Shown here: piece by piece, positions 1-7,392 of the stretch | Numbering within the stretch: position 1 is the first letter of the stretch | How the letters are laid out: every line of letters starts with the position of its first letter | Program-made: the position numbers and the translations under genes | From: an uncultured Arenimonas sp. | Lineage (GTDB): Bacteria > Pseudomonadota > Gammaproteobacteria > Xanthomonadales > Xanthomonadaceae | Direction: 5' to 3' | Length of the DNA: 7,392 bases | NCBI GenBank assembly: GCA_946885815.1 | Contig: CAMPHE010000079.1 | Location: 1 to 7,392, forward strand | Notes under the pieces: model-generated | Seen by the model: the letters and a program-made list of their open reading frames with translations, nothing else | What the model was told of the DNA's origin: nothing | Databases searched by the model: none

Positions 1-516
1 GCGCTGCGCGACAACGCGTTCTCGTTCGACCTGCTGGTGACGTGCGGCGGCGTGTCGGCGGGCGAGAAGGATCACCTGCCCGGACTGCTGCGCGCGCACG
101 GCGGCATCTTCTTCTGGAAGGTGATGATGAAACCCGGCATGCCGGTGCTGTTCGGCCGGCTCGACGACGCGCTGGTGCTCGGGCTGCCCGGCAATCCGGT
201 GTCGGTGCTGGCGACGTTCCTGACGCTCGGCCGCGACCTGCTCGACGGGCTGGAGGGCGTGGCCGCGCCGCGACGGCGCTGGCGCGCGCGGCTCGCGGCG
301 CCGCTGGCGAAGCGGCATGCGCGGCGGGAGTTCCTGCGCGGGCGCCTCGATGTCGATGCGGGTGGCGGCCTGGTCGCCACGCCCGATCCCGCCGACGGCT
401 CGCACCGGCTGCGCGGCGCCGCCGATGCGGACGTGCTGCTGGTGCTGCCCGAAGGGCCACGCCAGTTCGCGCCGGGCGATGTCGTCGAGGCGATCCCGCT
501 CCGACGCGCGGACTAG
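1..516 (+). CDS. moeA: Molybdopterin molybdenumtransferase MoeA, C-terminal part (5' end outside window)
   Basis: MoeA catalyses molybdate insertion into adenylylated molybdopterin, the last general step of molybdenum cofactor synthesis, in the cytoplasm. The frame is open from base 1 and ends at TAG 514-516, giving 171 visible residues of a protein usually about 400 long, so the N-terminal half lies off the left edge. Visible landmarks are the MoCF-type motif TCGGVSAGEKDH, then WKVMMKPGMP and GLPGNPVSVLATF. These are the conserved metal and cofactor-binding loops of domain III. A C-terminal domain IV follows, with FLRGRL and a final VLPEGPRQFAPGDVVE. Many MoeA proteins have Ser or Thr where this one has Cys in TCGG; that position varies. 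The first in-frame GTG inside the window (37) is internal, not the start. moeB follows after 9 bases, so the two are probably co-transcribed. Identity is firm from motifs and context. Confidence 0.95.
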   Translation, partial: ALRDNAFSFDLLVTCGGVSAGEKDHLPGLLRAHGGIFFWKVMMKPGMPVLFGRLDDALVLGLPGNPVSVLATFLTLGRDLLDGLEGVAAPRRRWRARLAAPLAKRHARREFLRGRLDVDAGGGLVATPDPADGSHRLRGAADADVLLVLPEGPRQFAPGDVVEAIPLRRAD

Positions 517-525
517 ACTGCCGGC

Positions 526-1653
526 ATGCCGACGATCGAAGACCTCGCCGCGACCGGAGCACGCGACCGCCAGCAGCGCGGCGCGGTTCTGGTGGACGTG
601 CGCGAGCCGGACGAGCATGCGACCGGTGTTCCCGACGGCGCGATCGCGGTGCCGCGCGCGGCGCTCGAAGCCGAGCCGACGCGCTGGCTGGCCGATCCCG
701 ACGCCGAAGTGCTGCTGATCTGCGGCAGCGGGCGCCGGTCGCGACGGGCGGCCGAGGCGCTCGCGGCGCTGGGCTACACGTGGCTCGCCTCGGTCGAGGG
801 CGGCATCGCCGCGTGGCGGGCGGCCGGCCTGCCGGTCGGCGCCGGCGCGGCCGACGACGATTTCCTCGACCGCTATTCGCGCCATCTGCGACTGCCGCAG
901 GTCGGCCTCGACGGACAGCGTCGCCTCGCCGACGCGAAGGTGCTGATGGTCGGCGCCGGCGGGCTCGGGTCGCCGGCGGCGTACTACCTCGTCGCGGCCG
1001 GCCTCGGCACGCTGGTGCTGGCCGACGACGACGTGGTCGACCGCAGCAATCTGCAGCGGCAGATCCTGCACACCGACGCCCGGATCGGCGTGCCGAAGGT
1101 CGATTCGGCGGCGCAGGCGCTGGCCGCGCTGAATCCCCGGGTCGCGATCGATGCGCGTCCGGTCCGCGTCACGGCGGCGAACGTGGACGCGCTGGTCGCC
1201 GACTGCGACGTGGTCGTCGACGGCGCCGACAATTTTCCGGCGCGCTATCTGTTGTCGGATGCCTGCGTGCGCGCCGGCAAGCCGCTCGTCTACGGTGCGG
1301 TGCACCGGTTCGAAGGGCAGGTGAGCGTGTTCGACGCGGGACGGCGTCGCGGCGTCGCGCCGTGCTACCGCTGCCTGTTCCCGGCGCCCCCCGCGCCGGA
1401 GGACGCCCCGAACTGCGCGGAGGCCGGCGTGCTGGGCGTGCTGCCCGGCGTGATCGGCCTGCTGCAGGCCACGGAAACGCTGAAGCTGCTGCTCGGCCTG
1501 GGCACGCCGCTTTCCGGGCGGCTGCTGCACTTCGACGCGCTGGCGATGCGCTTCCGCGAAACCCGGCTGCGGCCCGACCCGGACTGTCCCGCCTGCGCGC
1601 CGGGCCGCCGGACCGTCGCCGCCGACGCGGAAGCGATCTGCCGCGGGGACTGA
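526..1653 (+). CDS. moeB: Rhodanese-MoeB fusion: molybdopterin-synthase adenylyltransferase
   Basis: This protein of 375 residues should adenylylate the C-terminal glycine of the sulfur carrier MoaD (and possibly ThiS-like proteins) so that it can be thiocarboxylated for molybdopterin synthesis. Residues about 1-105 form a rhodanese domain: LVDVREPDEH near 22-31 and the active-site loop CGSGRRS with Cys66 as sulfur carrier. Residues about 112-360 are the E1-like ThiF/MoeB domain. It has the nucleotide loop GAGGLGS (143-149), SNLQRQ (174-179, with Arg178), Lys191, Asp235 in DGADNF, Cys297 in NCAEAGVLGVLPGVIG, and zinc ligands C280xxC283 and C354xxC357. All expected ATP-site and zinc residues are present. 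ATG 526 has no clear Shine-Dalgarno and lies 9 bases after the moeA stop, which suggests translational coupling. In eukaryotic MOCS3/Uba4 the rhodanese is C-terminal; here the order is reversed. E. coli MoeB lacks it and is about 250 residues. A ThiF role cannot be excluded, but moeA next door favours MoeB. Confidence 0.93.
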   Translation: MPTIEDLAATGARDRQQRGAVLVDVREPDEHATGVPDGAIAVPRAALEAEPTRWLADPDAEVLLICGSGRRSRRAAEALAALGYTWLASVEGGIAAWRAAGLPVGAGAADDDFLDRYSRHLRLPQVGLDGQRRLADAKVLMVGAGGLGSPAAYYLVAAGLGTLVLADDDVVDRSNLQRQILHTDARIGVPKVDSAAQALAALNPRVAIDARPVRVTAANVDALVADCDVVVDGADNFPARYLLSDACVRAGKPLVYGAVHRFEGQVSVFDAGRRRGVAPCYRCLFPAPPAPEDAPNCAEAGVLGVLPGVIGLLQATETLKLLLGLGTPLSGRLLHFDALAMRFRETRLRPDPDCPACAPGRRTVAADAEAICRGD

Positions 1654-1670
1654 TCCCGCGGCGCGACCCG

Positions 1671-1689
1671 GGCCCGGCCGTGCCGGGCT
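1671..1689 (+). terminator. Possible weak terminator hairpin after moeB
   Basis: The arms GCCCGGC (1672-1678) and GCCGGGC (1682-1688) pair perfectly around a CGT loop, and a G-T pair at 1671/1689 could extend the stem. It lies about 18 bases after the moeB stop. Only two T residues follow, so there is no proper U-tract, and GC-rich DNA produces such stems by chance. It may slow or end moeA-moeB transcription, but this is a weak call. Confidence 0.25.
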
Positions 1690-1742
1690 TCGCCGCACGT
1701 CGACGCGGCGTTCGCGACGGGGCCGCTACTTTTCCCGGGTGC

Positions 1743-1780
1743 GTGCGATCCCGTCGCACCGTCGCGGCCCCCGCCGCGAC
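1743..1780 (+). repeat. Two consecutive inverted repeats in the leader of the CBS-protein gene
   Basis: The first inverted repeat is GTGCGA (1743-1748) and TCGCAC (1754-1759) with a 5-base spacer. The second is GTCGCGG (1761-1767) and CCGCGAC (1774-1780) with a 6-base spacer. They are separated by one base and end 12 bases before the AAAGGAG ribosome binding site. They could fold as tandem hairpins in a 5' leader or be protein-binding palindromes. Both are short, and chance is possible at this base composition. Confidence 0.35.
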
Positions 1781-1792
1781 CCGAGCCGGATG

Positions 1793-1799
1793 AAAGGAG
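1793..1799 (+). promoter_or_regulatory. Strong ribosome binding site for the CBS-domain gene
   Basis: AAAGGAG ends 7 bases before ATG 1807. It is a near-ideal Shine-Dalgarno, stronger than those of moeB or ybhP, and fixes the start of the CBS protein. It suggests the gene is highly translated. Confidence 0.85.
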
Positions 1800-1806
1800 A
1801 ACCGCG

Positions 1807-2220
1807 ATGAACGTTTCCGACGTGATGACCACCGACGTGCATGTGATCGGCTGCAACGGCACGCTGCGCGAGGCGGCCGAGATGATGCGGCAGCACGACA
1901 TCGGCAGCCTGCCGGTCAGCCGCGACCAGAAGCTCGTCGGGATGATCACCGACCGCGACATCGTCATCCGCGCGCTGGCCGACGGCCTCGACGGCAGCTG
2001 CGAGGTGAGCCGGGTGATGACCGGGGAACTGCAGACCTGCCGTGCGGACGACAGCGTCGAAACCGCGGCCGACCGCATGTCGGACCTGGGCGTGCGACGC
2101 CTGCCCGTCGTCGATCGCGAAGGCCGGCTGGTCGGCTTCATGTCGCTGTCGAACGTCGCGAGCGCGCGGCAGCCGGCGGCCACGCAGGACATGCTGAAGG
2201 GCACCGCCTGCCCGCACTGA
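1807..2220 (+). CDS. Two-CBS-domain (Bateman module) protein
   Basis: A stand-alone protein of 137 residues made almost only of two CBS domains, at about 1-58 and 65-122. Signatures are VSDVMTTDV at the N-terminus, DIGSLPVSRDQKLVGMITDRDI (about 31-52), then VMTGELQTCRADDSVETAADRM, VRRLPVVDREGRLVGFMSLSNV. The GMITDRDI and GFMSLSN strands correspond to the adenosine-nucleotide-binding segments of Bateman modules. Such pairs usually bind AMP, ADP, ATP or related ligands and act as sensors. No enzymatic domain is attached, so its partner must be another protein, and the ligand is unknown. The size resembles orphan CBS proteins such as mycobacterial Hrp1, though that is only a similarity in architecture. 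It opens a run of five plus-strand genes; the next start is 13 bases after its stop. There is no signal peptide or membrane segment, so it should be cytoplasmic. Confidence 0.93.
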   Translation: MNVSDVMTTDVHVIGCNGTLREAAEMMRQHDIGSLPVSRDQKLVGMITDRDIVIRALADGLDGSCEVSRVMTGELQTCRADDSVETAADRMSDLGVRRLPVVDREGRLVGFMSLSNVASARQPAATQDMLKGTACPH

Positions 2221-2221
2221 C

Positions 2222-2226
2222 GGAGG
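2222..2226 (+). promoter_or_regulatory. Ribosome binding site for the 60-residue protein
   Basis: GGAGG lies 7 bases before ATG 2234, in the short gap after the CBS gene. It supports this small ORF as a real, separately translated gene. Confidence 0.8.
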
Positions 2227-2233
2227 ACGCGAC

Positions 2234-2416
2234 ATGCCACGCGGCGACAAGTCGAGCTACACGGACAAGCAGAAGCGGCAGGCCGAGCACATCGAGGAAA
2301 GCTACCGCGAGAAAGGCCTGTCGGAAGAAACGGCCGAAGCCCGCGCGTGGGCGACCGTCAACAAGCAGGACGGTGGCGGCAAGCAGTCCGGGTCCGGCCG
2401 CAAGCAGGGCGACTGA
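2234..2416 (+). CDS. Small hydrophilic protein, 'plasmid stabilization protein' type
   Basis: Sixty residues, rich in Lys, Glu, Gly and Ser, with no Cys and no hydrophobic segment. It starts MPRGDKSSYTDKQKRQAEHI and has a middle helix-like part with ESYREKGLSEETAEARAW, an ATVNK motif, and a Gly/Lys/Ser-rich tail (GGGKQSGSGRKQGD). I recognise this pattern from small proteobacterial proteins that databases often label 'plasmid stabilization protein'. I know of no experiment behind that name, and nothing here suggests a plasmid, toxin or antitoxin. A strong GGAGG and tight spacing (13 bases after the CBS gene, 6 before ybhP) support expression in this operon. The composition recalls small stress proteins with disordered Gly/Lys tails, so a nucleic-acid-binding or stress role is possible, but the function is unknown. 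Confidence 0.85.
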   Translation: MPRGDKSSYTDKQKRQAEHIEESYREKGLSEETAEARAWATVNKQDGGGKQSGSGRKQGD

Positions 2417-2422
2417 GACGCC

Positions 2423-3181
2423 ATGGCGCAGTCGCGGCCTGAGGACGGGCCGTTGCTGCGGCTGCTGTCGATCAACGTGCACAAGGGCATGTCGGCGTGG
2501 CATCGGCGCTTCGTGCTCGCCGAGCTGCGCGAGGCGGTGCGCAGCACCGGGGCCGACGTCGTCTGCCTGCAGGAAGTGATCGGCCTCGGCGGCCGTGCGC
2601 CGGCCGACGTCGACGTTCCGCACTACGAATACCTCGCCGATTCGCTGTGGACGCAGTACGCCTACGGCCGCAACGCGGTCTATCCGGACGGCCACCACGG
2701 CAACGCCGTGCTGTCGCGTTTCCCGATCCGGTCGTGGCAGAACCACGACGCCTCGGTCGACGACGGCAGCGAGGCGCGCGGGCTGCTGCACTGCGCGCTC
2801 GACACGCCGGCGTTCGGCACCGTCCACGTGGTCTGCGTGCATTTCGGTCTCGGCGACGCGCATCGGCGCCACCAGGCGTCGGCACTGGCGCGGCTCGTCG
2901 CCGACGAGGTGCCGGCCGGCGAGCCGCTGCTGGTCGCCGGCGACTTCAACGACTGGCGTCGCAAGGTCGATCCGGTCGTGCGCCGTGACTGCGGGGTCGT
3001 GTCGGCGTTCGGCGAGGTCGGCGACGGCTGCCCGCGGACGTTTCCCGCCCGCCTGCCGCTGCTGCCGCTCGACCGCATCTACGCGCGCGGCGTCGAGGTG
3101 GTGTCGGCGATGGTGCTCTCGGCGATGCCGTGGCCGCATCTGTCGGACCACCTGCCACTGCTCGCGGAGGTCGCCCCGTGA
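2423..3181 (+). CDS. ybhP: Endonuclease/exonuclease/phosphatase-family hydrolase YbhP
   Basis: A protein of 252 residues with the complete EEP (DNase I-like) fold signature: Asn18 in LSINVHKG, Glu51 in CLQEV, HHGNAVLSRFPI (91-102), His140 in VCVHFGL, GDFNDW with Asp174 and Asn176, Asp217 in PLDRIYARG, and the SDH triad at 241-243 in LSDHLPL. These are the metal and catalytic residues for phosphodiester or phosphomonoester hydrolysis. Family members act on nucleic acids, inositol phosphates or phospholipids, and this subfamily's substrate is not known to me. Length and motifs match E. coli YbhP (about 253 residues), and the next two genes are clsB and ybhN as in E. coli, so orthology is well supported. 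Lipid headgroup or phosphatidyl chemistry is an inference from that neighbourhood. There is no signal peptide. ATG 2423 has only a poor Shine-Dalgarno (GAG in GAGACGCC), so it may depend on coupling to the small gene ending 6 bases upstream. Confidence 0.92.
   Translation: MAQSRPEDGPLLRLLSINVHKGMSAWHRRFVLAELREAVRSTGADVVCLQEVIGLGGRAPADVDVPHYEYLADSLWTQYAYGRNAVYPDGHHGNAVLSRFPIRSWQNHDASVDDGSEARGLLHCALDTPAFGTVHVVCVHFGLGDAHRRHQASALARLVADEVPAGEPLLVAGDFNDWRRKVDPVVRRDCGVVSAFGEVGDGCPRTFPARLPLLPLDRIYARGVEVVSAMVLSAMPWPHLSDHLPLLAEVAP
3166..3170 (+). promoter_or_regulatory. Ribosome binding site that sets the clsB GTG start
   Basis: GGAGG inside the ybhP 3' end lies 7 bases before GTG 3178. The next gene therefore starts at this GTG, which overlaps the ybhP stop (GTGA), rather than at the upstream in-frame ATG 3130. 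Confidence 0.8.
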
Positions 3182-4380
3182 CGCCATGGCATGACGGCAA
3201 CCGCGTACGCCTGTGGGAGAACGGCGAGGAGTTCTTCCCGCGCATCCTGGAACTGGTGCGCGCGGCGACCACCAGCATCTGCATCGAGACGTTCATCCTC
3301 GCCGACGACGAGGTCGGCAACCCGCTGCGCGAGGCGCTGTGCGAAGCCTGCGCGCGCGGTGTGCGGGTGCGCGTTCTGGTGGACGGGTTCGGGTCCGACG
3401 AACTGTCCGAGCGGTACCTCTCCGGCTGCCGGGATGCCGGCATCACCCTGAAGTCGTTCCAGCCGCGCCGGCGCCTGCTCGGCTGGAGAACGAACCTGTT
3501 CCGGCGGATGCACCGCAAGACCGCGGTGTTCGATCGCCGCATCGCGTTCCAGGGCGGCATCAACTTCACCCGCGACCATCTGCGCAGCAGTGGCGAGAAG
3601 TCGCTGCAGGATTTCGCCGTGGAGGTCGAAGGCCCCGTCGTGGCCGACATCCAGGCGTACTTCGACGAGCAGTTCGACGACGGCCCGCGCCGCCGATGGC
3701 GCGGCTGGTGGCCCGGCCGCCGGCCGCGGCTGCCGCCCTCGGGCGGCACCACCGGCGCGCGTGCGCGGTTCGTCTACCGCGACAACGGGCGGCACCGGCA
3801 CGACATCGAACGCGAATACCGCCGGGCGATCCAGGCCGCGAAGCGCGAGATCGTGCTCGCGAACGCCTACTTCTTCCCCGGTTTCCGGCTGCTGCGCGAC
3901 CTGCGCAACGCGGCGCGGCGGGGTGTGGCGGTGCACATCGTGGTGCAGGGCAACCCGGACATGGACTTCGTGACGACGCTGGCGCGCTCGCTCTACGACT
4001 ACCTGCTGCCGGCCGGCGTCCGCATCCATGAATTCACCGAGCGGCCGCTGCACGCGAAAGTAGCCGTCATCGACGGGCAGTGGAGCACCGTCGGCTCCAG
4101 CAATCTCGATCCGCTGAGCCTCGCGCTGAACCTCGAATCGAACCTGCTGGTCGACGACACCGCCTTCGCCGCCGAGCTGCGGAGTCGCCTCGAGAACCTG
4201 ATGGACGCCTCGCGCTGCGACCTGGTGTGCCGGCACGACGCACCGCGACGCGGCTTCTGGACGACGCTGCGGATGCGCGTCGTGCTCTACGCGCTGCAAC
4301 GGTTCCCGGCATGGGCCGGCTGGCTGCCGGCACATCGCCCGCGCCTGGTCCGGGTGGCACCGGAGCCGGGCGGTGGCTGA
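3178..4380 (+). CDS. clsB: Cardiolipin synthase B (HKD phospholipase-D superfamily)
   Basis: A protein of 400 residues with two phospholipase-D phosphodiesterase domains. HKD motif 1 is H112-R-K114-x4-D119 followed by GG (126-127) and INF. HKD motif 2 is H292-A-K294-x4-D299 followed by SSNLDP (307-312). ClsB forms cardiolipin from phosphatidylglycerol plus a second phospholipid (in E. coli phosphatidylethanolamine is reported as donor) at the inner membrane. The size (E. coli ClsB is about 413 residues), ANAYFFPG (228-235) and the C-terminal GWLPAHRPRL are typical of ClsB. It lacks the two N-terminal membrane helices of ClsA, so it should be a peripheral membrane protein. Between the two halves (about 170-190) lies an Arg/Trp/Pro-rich linker (RRRWRGWWPGRRPR) that could touch acidic lipids. 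The start chosen is GTG 3178, with a good Shine-Dalgarno and a 4-base overlap with ybhP. ATG 3130 would overlap ybhP by 52 bases and add 16 unrelated residues. Confidence 0.94.
   Translation: MTPWHDGNRVRLWENGEEFFPRILELVRAATTSICIETFILADDEVGNPLREALCEACARGVRVRVLVDGFGSDELSERYLSGCRDAGITLKSFQPRRRLLGWRTNLFRRMHRKTAVFDRRIAFQGGINFTRDHLRSSGEKSLQDFAVEVEGPVVADIQAYFDEQFDDGPRRRWRGWWPGRRPRLPPSGGTTGARARFVYRDNGRHRHDIEREYRRAIQAAKREIVLANAYFFPGFRLLRDLRNAARRGVAVHIVVQGNPDMDFVTTLARSLYDYLLPAGVRIHEFTERPLHAKVAVIDGQWSTVGSSNLDPLSLALNLESNLLVDDTAFAAELRSRLENLMDASRCDLVCRHDAPRRGFWTTLRMRVVLYALQRFPAWAGWLPAHRPRLVRVAPEPGGG
4362..4365 (+). promoter_or_regulatory. Ribosome binding site for the ybhN GTG start
   Basis: GGAG within the clsB 3' end is 7 bases before GTG 4373, supporting that start and the 8-base overlap with clsB. 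Confidence 0.65.
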
Positions 4381-5285
4381 GCCGCGCAAGCCGCTCTGGA
4401 AGCGCCTCGCGTGGGTCGCCTTCGCGCTGCTGGTGGCCTGGATGCTCTGGCGTCTCGGCACGCGCACCGACTGGCCGGCGGTGCTCGCGTCGGCACGCAC
4501 CCGTTCGCCGTGGCAGCTGGCGACGATCGCGCTGCTCGCGCTCGCCGGGCACGCGGTCTACGGCCTGCTCGACGTCGTCGGGCGCGGCCTCGCCGGTCAT
4601 CGCCTGCCGCTGTGGCGCACGTGGCTCACGGCCACCACCTGCTACGCGATGAACCTCAACCTCGGCGGCGCGGTGGGCGGCGTCGGTTTCCGCCTGCGGC
4701 TTTACGGCAAGCAGGGCGTGCCGGCGACGAAGATCGGCCGGGTGATCGCCGGCAGCATCCTCGCGAACTGGACCGGTTACCTGCTGCTGCTGGCGACACT
4801 GCCGTTCTGGGGTCCGGATGTCGGGCTGGAGCGATGGACCGGGCGGGGCGGCGCGCTCGCGATCTCCGCCGGCGCGGCGGTCGCCGTCGCGCTCGCCGCG
4901 TGGGCGAGCGTGCGCGGCTTCGAGCCGACGGTGCGCGGTCACGCGTATCCGTTCCCGCCACCGCGTCCAGCGGCGGCGATGCTCGCCGCGGCGCTCGGCA
5001 ACTGGCTGGTGATGGGCGGCGTGCTCTGGCTGTGCCTCGGCGACGCGGCGGGCTACGGGCACGCGCTCGCGGCGCTGCTGATCGGCGCGGTCGCGGCCGC
5101 GGTGACGCACGTGCCGGGCGGCCTCGGCGTGCTGGATTTCGTCGTGGTGACGATGCTCGCGGGCATCGCCGCGCGTCCGGAACTGGTGGCCGCGGTGCTG
5201 CTCTATCGCGCCGCGTACTACCTGCTGCCGCTGGCGCTCGCCGCACCGGCGTACCTGCTGCTCACGCGCACGGCGGCGGGTGGGC

Positions 5286-7392
<2,107 letters not shown>

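Larger units (their letters stand above)
1654..1806. other. Intergenic region between moeB and the CBS-protein gene
   Basis: This is the only non-coding stretch of note in the window (153 bases). It holds a possible terminator stem (1671-1689), two adjacent small hairpins (1743-1759 and 1761-1780) and a strong Shine-Dalgarno (1793-1799). A promoter for the five downstream genes would be expected here. The AT-richest patch is CTACTTTT near 1727-1734, which could be part of a -10 element, but I find no convincing -35 at a 16-18 base spacing and do not call a promoter. Confidence 0.6.

Noticed and set aside
42..1793. Long plus-strand open frame (583 codons) spanning moeA and moeB
   Set aside because: It is an Arg/Ala/Gly-rich shadow in another frame of two clearly recognised genes and has no domain of its own.
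1365..2240. Minus-strand open frame opposite the CBS gene and the moeB 3' end
   Set aside because: It covers the strong plus-strand ribosome binding site and CBS domains and shows no recognisable protein features.
2234..2416. Plasmid or toxin-antitoxin locus suggested by the usual database name of the 60-residue protein
   Set aside because: There is no toxin partner, replication gene or partition gene nearby, and the surroundings are ordinary chromosomal housekeeping and signalling genes.
3130..3177. ATG 3130 as the start of clsB
   Set aside because: It would overlap ybhP by 52 bases and add 16 residues unlike ClsB. GTG 3178 has GGAGG at 7 bases and a typical GTGA stop-start overlap.
2138..4500. 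Long minus-strand open frames opposite ybhP and clsB
   Set aside because: Compositionally biased shadows without ribosome binding sites or motifs. The plus-strand genes have full catalytic motif sets.

Overview
The window is very GC-rich (roughly 70% judged by eye) and densely packed chromosomal DNA from a proteobacterium. The best guess is a gammaproteobacterium of the Xanthomonadaceae/Lysobacteraceae type (Lysobacter or Luteimonas-like). The reasons are the base composition, a MoeB with a rhodanese domain at its N-terminus, and an Escherichia-like ybhP-clsB-ybhN gene set; a high-GC betaproteobacterium is not excluded. I see no mobile element, CRISPR array, tRNA or rRNA. The only intergenic stretch longer than about 15 bases is 1654-1806.

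Layout, left to right. (1) 1-1653, plus strand: the 3' half of moeA followed 9 bases later by moeB with a fused rhodanese domain. Together they cover molybdenum insertion and activation of the molybdopterin synthase sulfur carrier. (2) 1654-1806: a non-coding gap with a possible weak terminator, two consecutive small hairpins and a strong Shine-Dalgarno. (3) 1807-5326, plus strand: five closely packed genes. These are a two-CBS-domain protein, a 60-residue hydrophilic protein of the type databases call 'plasmid stabilization protein', then ybhP (EEP-fold hydrolase), clsB (cardiolipin synthase B) and ybhN (flippase-like membrane protein). The last three are joined by 4- and 8-base overlaps with GTG starts. 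(4) 5286-7392, minus strand: a REC-HisKA-HATPase-REC hybrid histidine kinase, and upstream of it the C-terminal receiver domain of a second hybrid kinase that continues beyond the window. The two overlap by about 16 bases.

How they may work together: the central cluster joins a putative nucleotide-sensing CBS module and a small stress-type protein to a conserved phospholipid synthesis and membrane-remodelling set, which suggests an envelope or stress role (inference). The two kinases look like one signalling unit. The plus- and minus-strand clusters converge, with the 3' ends of ybhN and the kinase overlapping by 41 bases.

I did not find a clearly new system. The items most worth a second look are the CBS/small-protein extension of the ybhP-clsB-ybhN operon, the permuted rhodanese-MoeB fusion, the non-canonical first receiver of the hybrid kinase, and the convergent gene overlap.
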